In this document: positions 51,701 through 59,893 of the stretch, one piece after another
Position numbering within the stretch: the first letter of the stretch is position 1
Layout: each line of letters opens with the position of its first letter
Assembly: GCF_958295425.1 (NCBI RefSeq)
Contig: NC_081136.1
Location: 14,467,381 to 14,531,380 of the forward strand
Source of the DNA: Solea solea
Taxonomy: Eukaryota; Chordata; Actinopteri; Pleuronectiformes; Soleidae
Length of the DNA: 64,000 nt
Reading direction: 5' to 3'
Translations under genes and position numbers: made by a program
Notes under the pieces: generated by a model
Databases searched by the model: none
Told to the model about the DNA's origin: nothing
The model's input: only the letters and a program-made list of their open reading frames with translations

Positions 51701-53007
51701 GTGAAACTTACTGTAGTTGTGCATTGCAAAGCACCTGCTCTTATGCTGCAGTAGTCTATACAGTATGTGTGTAAATGCCTTTTCTAATTGGGGCCAAAGC
51801 CATGTTTCTTCACACTTTTTTTTTTTTTAGAGCTGCTTCTCTGTGCTGACTCACAATGGAGGAAGACACTGCTTTTTTCCAGCACTTACCCTAAGCATTG
51901 ATCCTCTTTAGTGGAACAAGCTATTCGCTTTTTATGTTTGCCTGCACTTCCGCTTCTGATGGACTCCCGGGATTGATCTCAGCTATGCAGTCATTATCTC
52001 AGCTCAGCTAGTGTTAGTTTACGTGGAACCTTTGCGAGAAAGACACCAGCAGGGATGAATGGCTGAAGAAAAGATCCAAGTTTTCTAGGATAAGAGGAGG
52101 CTTGCGTGATTGTGCTGTGTGCAGTGTTGTTGTGCAGCACTTTGATGGGCTAAAAGCACAGAGAACCTGAATCAATGTAATCCTGAATAAGGCCAATCTG
52201 GTAAAAATGAGCTAATCCCAAAATGAAAATCAATTTACTCTCAAGTGAAATTCCAGCAGTAAAGTGTATTTGCTCAGGAAGACAGAAGCACAATCTGGTC
52301 TTGTAGAACAAGATGTGTACCAAAATCTAATGTTTTGAAAGCCTCAAGAACATTATTTGCAGGCGCAATGTGGATTTCGGTATCTTCAGGGTTTTCCTGA
52401 AAGGTCCTTACAGCGAGTAGGTGGTGATGTGTTGGGAGCCTTTTAAGTGCTATGGTATACACACACCTCATCATTGGTGTCAGCTGTAGTGTTGAAGGTG
52501 TTAATGTATACATTACGATGAAATCATGAATGATGTGATCTACTGTGTGAAAATCATTTAGATGTAGGAGCAACAAACCATTTTACACCGAGACCCTGCT
52601 ATTGCTCTGTTGTACTGACTTCTACACACCACTGAACAAAACAAAACCATTTTTAACCTGCATGTGATTTCTTTATTCATTTTTCCTTCCATGGCATGCC
52701 AGCAATACCAAATTAATTGTTTGTGTGTGTGTGGCACAGTATTGACCTTGTCTGCCATGCTGGCTTTCTCTTAGGGGTAGACATCAGTCCGACTTCACCC
52801 CTCATATCCATTCATCTCATCTTTCAGGTGTCATAAATGCACAACTTTCTTGTCTTGAACAAGCTATTTAGAGAGGTCCTGTTCTAACTCTTACTGTATG
52901 TATGGATTTCCCTCTTAAAATACAACAGAATAACAGTGGATGAACTTCAGGCAAAAGTGACAGTCATCCATGATGAGGGGCGGCTTCTCTCTGAGGATGA
53001 AGCAGTG
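28962..53007 (+). CDS. Glucosidase II beta subunit (PRKCSH)-like protein, 5' eight exons, 3' end not found
   Basis: Exons 28,962-29,043; 29,356-29,472; 30,518-30,613; 32,990-33,047; 33,934-34,051; 39,249-39,366; 48,940-49,006; 52,929-53,007 join without a stop (735 bases, 245 codons), all with GT/AG borders. Order: signal peptide (1-16), an RGIS motif as in PRKCSH, LDLa-like module 1 (C40-C78; CDCDDGSDE) and 2 (to C117; CDCCDASDE), coiled coil (about 118-196), EF-hand (loop D213-E224), and a degenerate second EF-hand (about 232-243). In the known family this subunit keeps the catalytic alpha subunit in the ER and helps trim glucose from N-glycans. The usual acidic stretch and MRH domain are not in the window. 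Divergence from the canonical subunit suggests a paralogue, but I cannot rule out a fast-evolving prkcsh. Confidence 0.8.
29356..29472 (+). CDS. PRKCSH-like exon 2 (LDLa-like module 1)
   Basis: Codes [23 protein letters not shown] and DDGSDEP, the calcium-binding acidic core of the first module. Ends CCA G|GTAAAA. Confidence 0.88.
29473..30517. other. PRKCSH-like intron 2
   Basis: Contains a TTAAAGCTG-family fragment (29,836-29,950) and poly(T) runs near 30,170. No other gene seen. Confidence 0.6.
29836..29950 (+). mobile_element. Dispersed TTAAAGCTG-family fragment, forward
   Basis: Contains ATTGTCAAATGAGTTTATGC, CACACAGGAAGTGATTTG and GTCAAGACAGATGAAAGCAA, landmarks of the 5' half of the family. 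Confidence 0.6.
30518..30613 (+). CDS. PRKCSH-like exon 3
   Basis: Codes [17 protein letters not shown], the [15 protein letters not shown] stretch shared with PRKCSH, ending TGT G|GTAAGT. Confidence 0.88.
31925..32170 (-). mobile_element. Dispersed TTAAAGCTG-family fragment, reverse
   Basis: TGACATTATTTGTGGGCTG, CAGACCTGACTAAGGGAG and ATTCCTGAAACTTTTGTGGG align with the reverse copies at 8072 and 15,395. An AAAT-type simple repeat has expanded inside it. Confidence 0.6.
32788..32850. repeat. CA/CG alternating purine-pyrimidine tract
   Basis: 63 bases of strict purine-pyrimidine alternation with CGCGCGCGCGC at its centre. Confidence 0.9.
32990..33047 (+). CDS. PRKCSH-like exon 4 (LDLa-like module 2 core)
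   Basis: Codes [19 protein letters not shown], the second acidic cysteine module. Donor GTCAGT. Confidence 0.85.
33048..33933. other. PRKCSH-like intron 4
   Basis: Includes the CTCF-like motif at 33,312-33,323; nothing else recognised. Confidence 0.6.
33312..33323 (+). promoter_or_regulatory. CTCF-like motif
   Basis: CCACCAGGGGGC, an exact CTCF core, inside intron 4. Confidence 0.5.
33934..34051 (+). CDS. PRKCSH-like exon 5 (coiled coil)
   Basis: Codes [12 protein letters not shown] and a Q/L/E-rich helix ([11 protein letters not shown]), ending AAG CAG|GTACTA in phase 0. Confidence 0.83.
34148..34204. repeat. (TA)n microsatellite
   Basis: Nearly pure TA units over 57 bases. Confidence 0.95.
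37063..37253. repeat. TA/TG compound microsatellite
   Basis: About 190 bases of TATG, TGTG and TATA units. It creates spurious open frames of up to 119 codons (Y/I/V-rich) on both strands. Confidence 0.95.
37500..37830. promoter_or_regulatory. Candidate conserved non-coding element in intron 5
   Basis: Repeat-free, moderate G+C block between AT-rich repeats, with ATTAATTGG, CATTTCTTTGTTG and AACAATTCCTGG (SOX- and homeodomain-type words) and no open frame. Confidence 0.3.
38850..38935 (-). mobile_element. Dispersed TTAAAGCTG-family fragment, reverse
   Basis: AATCACTTCCTGTGTGCAG and GGGAGACATGAGGTCTAAAC match the reverse copies at 15,395 and 56,269. Confidence 0.5.
39249..39366 (+). CDS. PRKCSH-like exon 6 (coiled coil)
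   Basis: Begins in phase 0 after TCTCTTCAG; codes [19 protein letters not shown] and a KK/E-rich helix ending GDS. Donor GTAAGT. Confidence 0.82.
40035..40092. repeat. (TTA)n microsatellite, imperfect
   Basis: TTATTATTA units interrupted by ATC. Confidence 0.85.
40095..40622 (+). mobile_element. Dispersed TTAAAGCTG-family copy, forward, nearly complete
   Basis: Runs from ACTACTGTCAAAAGAG through CTCTGTGTTTCTCAGAGAT, CACACAGGAAGTGATTG, GTTTGATGGGATAAATGC to the terminal CACCGCAGCTTTAAAC. It is the longest copy (about 530 bp) and best shows the inverted terminal word. Confidence 0.65.
41956..42441. mobile_element. 486-bp inverted-repeat DNA transposon (MITE) with TAT duplication
   Basis: Left end TGGCACTTTTCCACGATACA and right end (reverse complement) TGGCACTTTTCCACTACACA are inverted repeats that stay similar for about 40 bases (TAGCACGGCTCGGC against TAGCACGACTCGGC). 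TAT directly precedes the left end and follows the right end, a 3-base duplication as produced by PIF/Harbinger-like transposases. No transposase frame inside. Related copies are at 45,430 and 50,846. Confidence 0.75.
42506..42768. repeat. TA/TG compound microsatellite
   Basis: About 260 bases of TATA and TGTA units between the 486-bp transposon and a Tc1-like end. It yields spurious frames of over 100 codons on both strands. Confidence 0.95.
42771..43222 (+). mobile_element. Tc1/mariner remnant, 5' part
   Basis: Begins directly after a TA with CACTCCTGATCAAAATGTTA and AGACCAGTTGAAAAA, the terminal repeat type of Tc1-like fish elements. Runs into a decayed transposase start. No matching right terminal repeat was found, so the element is truncated. 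Confidence 0.75.
43037..43222 (+). pseudogene. Truncated Tc1-like transposase, N-terminal DNA-binding part
   Basis: From ATG 43,037 the frame reads [19 protein letters not shown] then [17 protein letters not shown], the helix-turn-helix start of a Tc1-type transposase that binds its terminal repeats. It loses similarity after about 45 residues and stops at 43,222. The DDE catalytic region is absent, so it cannot be active. Confidence 0.75.
43335..43499 (+). mobile_element. tRNA-derived SINE with internal deletion
   Basis: Head GGTAGCTCAGTGGTAG is a good A-box. It jumps to GTGTCCTTGGGC and ends with AAAAGCGCTATATAAATACA, a common teleost SINE tail. The B-box half of the tRNA region is missing. 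Confidence 0.65.
44381..44518 (-). mobile_element. tRNA-derived SINE with L2-type tail
   Basis: On the minus strand: GTGGCTCAGTGGTTAAG (A-box), CGCAAGTTCAACTAC (B-box-like), then CCGCTTTGGATAAAAGCGTC and TGCTAAAGTA. A near complete short SINE sharing its tail with the fragments at 10,922 and 59,826. Confidence 0.75.
45430..45860. mobile_element. Relative of the 486-bp MITE with internal direct duplication
   Basis: Left end TGGCGTATTTCCACCAGCTC resembles the family terminus. Two direct copies of a 55-base unit occur at 45,601-45,655 and 45,792-45,845 (core AACAATCCTAAAA and CTCCAAYAACTACCAGG). The core CTGTAGATCAGTTAAAAC is the reverse complement of a word in the copy at 50,846. Confidence 0.55.
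47520..47650. promoter_or_regulatory. Candidate conserved non-coding element in intron 6
   Basis: Repeat-free block with GCAATTAG twice, TAATTA at 47,582 and GGCCAATCAG near its end. Called on motif density only. Confidence 0.3.
48425..48613 (+). mobile_element. tRNA-derived SINE with target-site duplication
   Basis: Tract TTTAGCTCACTTGGTAGAGC (A-box) and GGATCGAATCCTGC (B-box), then the body (GCATGTCGTCCC, AAAGGCAATGAAAAGCCC) and an A-rich end. Flanked by ATAAAAACCGGCAC (48,411-48,424) and ATAAAAACCGACAC (48,614-48,627), a 14-base duplication with one mismatch. Lies about 310 bp before exon 7. Confidence 0.8.
48940..49006 (+). CDS. PRKCSH-like exon 7 (EF-hand, first half)
   Basis: After a long poly(T) tract and TAG; codes [16 protein letters not shown], the entering helix and first half of the loop (D213, N215, D217). 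Ends AG|GTAATT. Confidence 0.78.
49007..52928. other. PRKCSH-like intron 7
   Basis: Contains a MITE relative at 50,846-51,151; otherwise no repeat or gene named. The 100-codon minus frame at 52,274-52,576 has no recognisable domain. Confidence 0.55.
50846..51151. mobile_element. Truncated copy of the 486-bp MITE family
   Basis: Right end GTAGTGGAAAAGCGCCA matches the family terminus. The core CTGATCTACAGTTCGGCATT and GTGTCGGACGTCGC align with the copy at 41,956. The outer left end is missing; similarity starts at TAGTACCACCTTAATG. Confidence 0.65.
52929..53007 (+). CDS. PRKCSH-like exon 8 (EF-hand, second half)
   Basis: Completes R219 and supplies ITVDELQAK and [10 protein letters not shown]. 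Phase 0 end GTG|GTAAGT. This is the last exon I can support. Confidence 0.78.
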
Positions 53008-54724
53008 GTAAGTTGTGTTTTCATCATACATTTCATACCACAGGGCTGTAGGTGTGGTCATGAACGGGTGTTAAAGTCTCTTAATTGTAATATTTTAACA
53101 GCAGTATTCTATTATGAAGTTAACAAGTCACCACAAGATATGTTGAATGCACTGCATTGCTCTCAGTGCTTCATATTGAATGAGATGATATAATACATTA
53201 GCTCCCACAGATCATATAAAATGTGTCCCTGATTCCCCAATATTTTCCCCTAAGATAAGATGGCTTATTTTTCTAATTCTATTGTCAGTTCTTTTGTTCT
53301 TCTATTCTATTTCCAATTTCCTGTGTCTCACCAAGCTATTTAATTCTTTCTAAAAGGCATAAAACCTTAAAATAAATGCAGATCATAAAATATAATGTTA
53401 TATGTCAAAATAATTAGATATAGTACATATAGTGGGGACTGTTACCATACGTCCACCTGGCTTGGGGACACTCACACAAGCTGCCTGTATCATGACACTG
53501 GCACATATACTTGGAAGCTAATGTCAATATTATTCAATATTTCAGTTATTCTATAGCTGAAAAATACCATGCATTAGCTGTGTGCTCAAATCTTGCACTT
53601 CTGTTCTTTTTACATTGTCCAAACTGATCAAATACAGCTACATTACCCTTGCCTACTCTCTTGATATTTGTACCTTTCTTAGATTGAGTGCCTAGTTGTT
53701 TTTTCCCACACACACAACAAGGTCCCTTCCATATTCATTTGAATTCCGAGCAGGACAAGCACAATTTCCCAACAGTGATTTCCCCTCAAGCAGGATTGTG
53801 AGAGAATGAAGCTGTTTGTTTTCACTTTAGACTTGTTGAGCCTTCCTCTTCTCAGGCAACAGGTATCAAAATCTCTGGCTGTAAACAAAGTAGCTTCAGC
53901 TCAGTTTTTCCTCTTCTCCCTCTCCGTATTGTTTTCCAGCAATTAGTATGTGCACTCTTTCAAACAATCACAAGATACAATGTTTGTTTACTGTTCTCAA
54001 TTAAAACTGACCTCCACTTTAGGTGAGAAAGTGCATTTTGCATTGACTTTTTAATTTTTACTCCTGTAAAATGTCCAATATGAGAAATTGTTGTGGAGGC
54101 TGTTATAGAAAACAGACAAACTTGAATAGCACCAAAGCTGTGGCTGTAACCAACATGAGAGAGGTAGAGGTAGATCAGTGCTGATTTGTTATTCCTACTG
54201 TCAAACGGTGAGGCATTGCTGATGAATTCAACTACATCTGAAGAGGATGAATCAGTATGAATATGCATGAAAATGAAAATATGGACTTAACCGCAGCCAC
54301 AACAAACGGTGATCAAGCTGGGCAAATTAAATTGTAGTTTAATTCCAATGACTGTAGTTAACGGGCAACTTGCATTACAACTGACAAGCAACTGCATGTA
54401 GTGTGTCAAAGTCCAAGAGCAGCAACAAGTTAATATGTATTGGGAGGGATTCAGAGATTTTGCTTGATGAGTCTATTATTTTTTGCTTTGCCTCCTTCAG
54501 CATTTCTATCAAGCAAGTATATTTTCTGTCATCTTTACCATCATAGTGCTGTTGCTGTAACTCTGTTGTGTGCCAAATAAGTGTAGATCCTCTCAGTTTG
54601 ATGAATTTCAAAACATACCGCAGGTCCATGCTGTTTTCCTATGTGGGCAGACAGGAAGAGACTTCTGAAGATCTTGATTACTTTTCTTCTGTCTCACTCA
54701 TAAAAATATACTTATGTACAGTAT

Positions 54725-55640
54725 ATGAAAAATATACATACTTTTAGCACATTTATTTCAAATTGTGTTGCACCTTTTGGAAAAGAAATGGGGGGGGGGC
54801 ATTCTTTTTCTTTCTCCTTAGAAGCGTTAGTCTCCTTAGAAGCTTTAGCCTCCACAGAAAATGTAGTTTCCACTCCAGCGGCCCAGATAATTCAAGAACA
54901 GAGAGGATTTTCAGGAGAACAATTTGATGATCAAAGGACGCACTCCACTTGGGAGGGAAAATGGATATTCTGAAGTGCTGCTCCCTCAGAATTCTATCAT
55001 TATGTTATAGCCCTCCATTTCTGGAGAAACCACTGTTAATGCAGAGTCAAGTTCACTTGCATTTAGGAGATAATCGTCAGTATCCAAGAGGAATATCTTG
55101 TCAAAAAAAGACATCACTCTTGTCAGGCTGTCTCAACCCTTTTTCAGCATGTTTAACATATACACCTGGAAACATGCACTTTTAATACCCAAACGGAAAC
55201 ATTGAACACGATCAACATCTTACGAAGAGTGTACTGCCCCTCTCTTGGCAATAGCCATAGAACAATACATTCTCAAAAGCACGGATGTGTGACCAAGCTG
55301 GGACTGTACCTATGAACAGAACCCCAGGAAATTGCCTTTTCTCAAGAAATGGGCATTTGTACGGAGGTGAATTTCACTTATCCATCAACTACCCACGCAT
55401 ATCCCTTCAAAGCCCCTTACTCACTCTACCAGAAACAAAAAGTGATTGAGCATAGAATAGAATGTTTTTTTTTTCCTTTTTCACAAGAGGATGAAATAAA
55501 TCCTTTGATTAAAAAGGTGACCAAATCTCCTTTTATCAACACCAAGATACTTGGACAGAGGAGAGGACATTTTTGCTTTTTAAAGTGTAGGTGCACAATA
55601 GGTTGGGAATTCCCAATAATGGTTTGCTAGTGGGTATGGA
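54725..55640 (+). other. Unexplained stretch of broken coding-like frames
   Basis: Successive plus-strand frames (54,725-54,973, 54,949-55,185, about 55,263-55,446, 55,349-55,630) change phase and contain stops but keep protein-like composition. An 18-base tandem duplication lies at 54,813-54,848. It may be a decayed inserted gene or endogenous element; no family was recognised. Confidence 0.2.
54813..54848. repeat. Two-copy 18-bp tandem repeat
   Basis: TCTCCTTAGAAGCGTTAG followed directly by TCTCCTTAGAAGCTTTAG. Confidence 0.85.
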
Positions 55641-55829
55641 AATCTTGCTTGTTTCACAGTTTTATATTGGCTATACCCCAGGGTTCCTATACACAGTAAA
55701 GGAACTGACATTAGTTGGTAACAAGGAAGAAATGAAGACAGTGTAGCTACTATAGTACAATTGGGAGGTAGTGGTGCATGGACAAAAGGAAATACAGAAC
55801 CTTAAATAACTCATTATAATGAACTTGAA

Positions 55830-56460
55830 CAATGTAATATTTTTTGTATGCTGTGTTCTTCATTTGGAAATGACCTGTTAAGCAAAACTATTGGACCTGA
55901 CTAAAGGAGTGTTTGGTTTATACACAGGCAGTCAAAGTGCTGAACGACCTGGATTTTTGAGCTGTTCAATTAACTTTGCAGCAAGAAGACGTCGGAACTC
56001 AGTCAGAACAAGGGCCTTTCTGCATGGAGTTTGCATGTTCTACCCATGTATGGGTTTTCTCCGGGTTCTCCGGTTTCCTCCTACAATCTAAAAACATGCA
56101 GAGTGAATGGTTGTTTGTCTCAATGTGGCACTGTGATAGACTGGCGACCTGTCCAGTGTGTACCCCGCCTTTTCCCCTATGTCAGCTGGGATTGTCACCA
56201 GCGTTCCCTGCGACCCTCATGTGGAGGATAACGCGGTAGAATGTGAGTGAGTGAGTGAGTGAGTGAGAATTCACCTCTGAAACTTGGGTGCGTGGGTGCT
56301 TCTTTTAGTTTTCAGTCATACTTCAACATACTGTTTTAGTCGTCTTGCTTTACTAGCACAATGTTGCTGTTGCGTCTGTCTGTCTTGATGTAAAACAAAT
56401 TCTGTGTGCAGCATGAGAATGTCACCGGGCGACACAAGATCTAAACACAGCTGTACTGAG
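55830..56460 (-). mobile_element. Dispersed TTAAAGCTG-family copy, reverse, split by an insertion
   Basis: Left part has AAGCAAAACTATTGGACC and CTGACTAAAGGAGTG. Right part resumes at about 56,269 with CACCTCTGAAACTTGGG and GCACAATGTTGCTGTTG, ending GGCGACACAAGATCTAAAC. The middle is a LINE 3' end. Confidence 0.65.
55979..56268 (+). mobile_element. Non-LTR retrotransposon 3' end, nested
   Basis: GCATGGAGTTTGCATGTTCT, GGGTTTTCTCCGGGTTCTCC, GATAGACTGGCGACCTGTCC and CAGCTGGGATTGTCACCAGC form the widespread teleost LINE 3' region, ending in GAGGATAACGCGG and (GAGT)n. Flanks AATTAAC and AATTCAC resemble a short target duplication. Confidence 0.7.
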
Positions 56461-57115
56461 AAACACAGTGGAGCTTATGGGCTTAATCATCACTGGTTTG
56501 AATCTAACAGATATATGTTAAAATTAAAATTGTACACCAGTGAAACATCTTCACACTATCACATGTTTGCAGTTTGTCATGAAATGCATATTGTTGCTGT
56601 CTTGTTTTTGTAGTTTTTTTTTCATCATTGGAAAGGAGCCATAATTCCTAAATTCTTGTTTACCTGATGGATGTGTGATCATAACGGTGGTTCAACACTA
56701 TCCCACAGAAACTGAGAGCAAACCGAGCAGCATTGACTTCACCTTTGTGTCGTTGCAACTGCACTGAGCTCTCTTCATGTTCATAACATCCACATCCGTA
56801 CACTGAAAACAAACACCAGCACTATAGTCACTGCCCGCCAAGGTCAGCAACTTGACTCTGGGATTCACACCATCTGTTTGAGCTGGTAGACATTTGGCCC
56901 TTTCCAACAGTGGAAACTCACCTCAGAGGGGGACCTGGCATGTTTGCATTCTGTTTTTGTAGGACAAGATGGATAATATTTTTTTTTTCTCAAAGAGAAG
57001 ATATAAAATGTTGAATGGAAATGCAGGATAGGGTGCACTGATACACAAGGAATCTGTGGGAATGTTCTCAAATGTTGCTGTAGATACAGTACAATAAGTT
57101 TTTACTTGCTAGCAA

Positions 57116-57130
57116 CCAGAAGGGGGCAGC
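57116..57130 (+). promoter_or_regulatory. CTCF-like motif
   Basis: CCAGAAGGGGGCAGC fits the CTCF core well. Confidence 0.5.
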
Positions 57131-59438
57131 AGGCCCCCTAGTTGAATGTAATGGTAAAAAATGGAAAGTCACATTCACAGGTCATTTAATCTCTTTGTTT
57201 TTTATGGGTAGGGCCTTTGGAGCCGTTTTCGTGCCTCTCTCTCAAAAGAGAGGGAGAGATCCCTTCTCAAAAATGAACAGTTCTCGTCTGCTGCCAAGAA
57301 TTTCCTTGTTCGTGCATTTGTTGTGAGGCTTCATAATCTTACAGATATTCTAGGATTTAATGAGTGAGGCTTTTATGGGTCTTCATAAACAGATTTTTTT
57401 TAAAGCTATATTTAACTTTCTGAAATGTCTTTTTTGGAGCAACGCATGTTCTTGCGTCACTGAGAGTACTGTAGAAGTTTAATATCTGCAGACCTAAGCT
57501 GTACTTAGGATTCCACTCTTTTTTTAACTGACTGTATGGATGTAGGCCATGCTGTTTCTTTTATAGCTTATGCACAGACTTCCTGTTTCTTGCTGTGTTT
57601 GCTTGTGGGTTATACAGTAGTTGATGTAACCCAACCACAGTTTACACTTCACCAACTAATGCTAGAGTCATGAATCATGGTAGTCATAAACAGAGTTTGC
57701 ATACTCCAGCAAGATTATAGTCTTGTGTTGAAAGCCATCTGGGTACACAAGGGTAATGGGGCTGATGGTAAAAGAGGTTTTCCTGCCTTCCTCAGTTCAC
57801 CACCACCTCCCATCACATGTCATGTTTTTTCTTCATGACTCGAGCACTTTCAAGTTATATAATGGAAAATGACAGGCTGAAACCAGCGGTGGAGTGATTT
57901 GCGGTTTTTAGAGCGGAGATGGAGGAAAACAGACCTGCTAAAAACACTGTAATATGTCATGTTCTTTTGAGGCAAGGGGAAGGTGAAGGGAGGTGGCGGG
58001 GGTCTGGGGCCACATGGAATGATTTGGGTGGTAACTGTAAAAGACTTTTATTTGTTTCGGGCTGCACACCTGCCACTCGTCAATCTCTTGCTTTGCCCTC
58101 TTCCTCTGCACCTCTAATCTTCCCTGTACTACTCTTTTGTTATGTAACCGCTGAGATTGGATGTGCTTGAGGTCGCACGGGTGGCACAGGTAATGGAACC
58201 AGTGGCAGGTCAAAGGCAAGAGAGGGAAGGAGCTGAGTGAGCGGGGATTGTTTTTTGCTGGTCCAACAAGTCCTGACAGAGGTGTCGTATATCAAGAGCT
58301 GTCTTATTGATCTGTCTCTATGACTGGCTGTTTATAAACAGCATCTATTTGTCACATTCTTTTAAGACGGTGTAACAATAAAAACATTATATATGTGAGT
58401 TTAATAGAAAGCTTTATTGACTTTGCAGGAAATACAAGATAATACAGTGCTATCCTGGTCAGGGCATTATTTTAAAACATGCATTAGAAATGTCGATATT
58501 CAACAAGCACAACAAAATACTGCCAGCTATGTCTTAAAGATATTTGTAGGCCCCCTCCTCCAAATTGCCTGCCCACACACCCAAATGACATGACCTAATT
58601 GCTCTTAGTTACTGAATTAACAGGTGAGTCAGCAGATGTCTTGGTTATTTTCCCATATATGATCTGGAACCCAAAGTACTTTCACATGCTGCTTTTAAGA
58701 TGCTTAGGTGTCATGATTGTCCACTGACGAGTACAGTTTAGCTTGTCCTCCATTTTCACAGCAAAACATAACATCCCAGTCTTTTTTTCCCCCGAAGTGC
58801 CAAGAGACTATTTAAATTTGATTAAAGCTACGCCCCTAACAATATAACAGGTTAGTTAGTGTTTACTTGCCTTAAGGCCCAGAGAAAGTTACTATTATAC
58901 TAAATGCTGTGGTGCATGTTTTAATGGAACTGTAGCTCCTGCCAAAGGGCAACAGATGGAAAAGGTGGTGTGCAGGGTGGGTGGAGACTTTGGTAATGGC
59001 ACTAACTCTGGCAACAAAAATAATGTGCTCTTCATATAAAAAGCAGCAGTGTAGCTCTATTAAGTTGAATGGCATAGCTGTGTTTGTATCTCTTTGACTT
59101 CATTGCTGAAAATTCTGTCTTACAAGTTGTACTGACAAAAAAAGCCTGAAAGCAAGCTTAAGGCAATCATTTGCTTTCTTATCAGTTTTAACCACTTGGC
59201 AAACACTATTGACGTTGCACCTGTGTAACTGCAGCTCATGAGAACAGGGTACAGACTGTGCAGTGGGACAATCTGTCAGTGCTTCCCAAGTGAATGCACT
59301 GATCTGTGATTTTACAGTGTATCACAAGAACACAACACATGTTGTAGCTGTGAGACTAGTCTCTAACTATATACCTCTCAACGTTTCAGACACATTCGAG
59401 AGGCATTATTCTTTAGTGATACAAATTAGGTTTTTAAT

Positions 59439-59480
59439 GTACACTACTGTGCAAAAGTCTCAGGACCCCACCAGCTTTGT
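59439..59480 (+). mobile_element. Tc1/mariner-like terminal repeat fragment
   Basis: GTACACTACTGTGCAAAAGT followed by CTCAGGACCCC resembles the inverted repeat of a fish Tc1-like element starting after TA. No transposase is visible. Confidence 0.45.
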
Positions 59481-59825
59481 GGTTTTTATGTCTGTCAATT
59501 GCTGATCATTGGTCATTGGTATTTAGATTGGAATTTGTGACTGAAATGCTCAAGCATGTTTTGAATACACCTGGTATAACAGTCAGATTTTTTTTAATTT
59601 TTTTTATTAGAAATATTTGTGGTGTGGTTAGTTTCTCACAGGCTCAGTATCAATAACAGTAGTAGCCAAATTGTTTGGGTTGTTGTGGCATTGGTTCCAT
59701 AAAATACCTGGGTGGCGGTGTGGTGTTCAGTTGTGATGTATCAGTAACATACTACATATGTAGACCTTGTTTCCTGTAAATTCCTCATGCATAGGAAAAC
59801 TATTTCAGACTCCACAGCTAAAACA

Positions 59826-59893
59826 GCACTTATTGTAAGTCGCTTTGGATAAAAGCATCTGCTAAATGACATGTAATGTAATGTAATGTAATG
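59826..59893 (+). mobile_element. L2-type LINE/SINE 3' tail
   Basis: TTATTGTAAGTCGCTTTGGA, TAAAAGCATCTGCTAAATGA and (ATGTA)n: the forward version of the tail at 10,922. Confidence 0.8.

Noticed and set aside
52274..52576. 100-codon minus-strand frame in intron 7
   Set aside because: No domain recognised and lies in an intron on the opposite strand without other evidence.
56698..56907. 69-codon cysteine-bearing minus-strand frame
   Set aside because: Somewhat protein-like but isolated, with no recognised family and no clear splice sites; not called.
57211..57358. Possible PRKCSH-like exon after TTTTTTATGGGTAG
   Set aside because: The frame is open but its translation does not resemble PRKCSH after the EF-hands, and the donor is poor.
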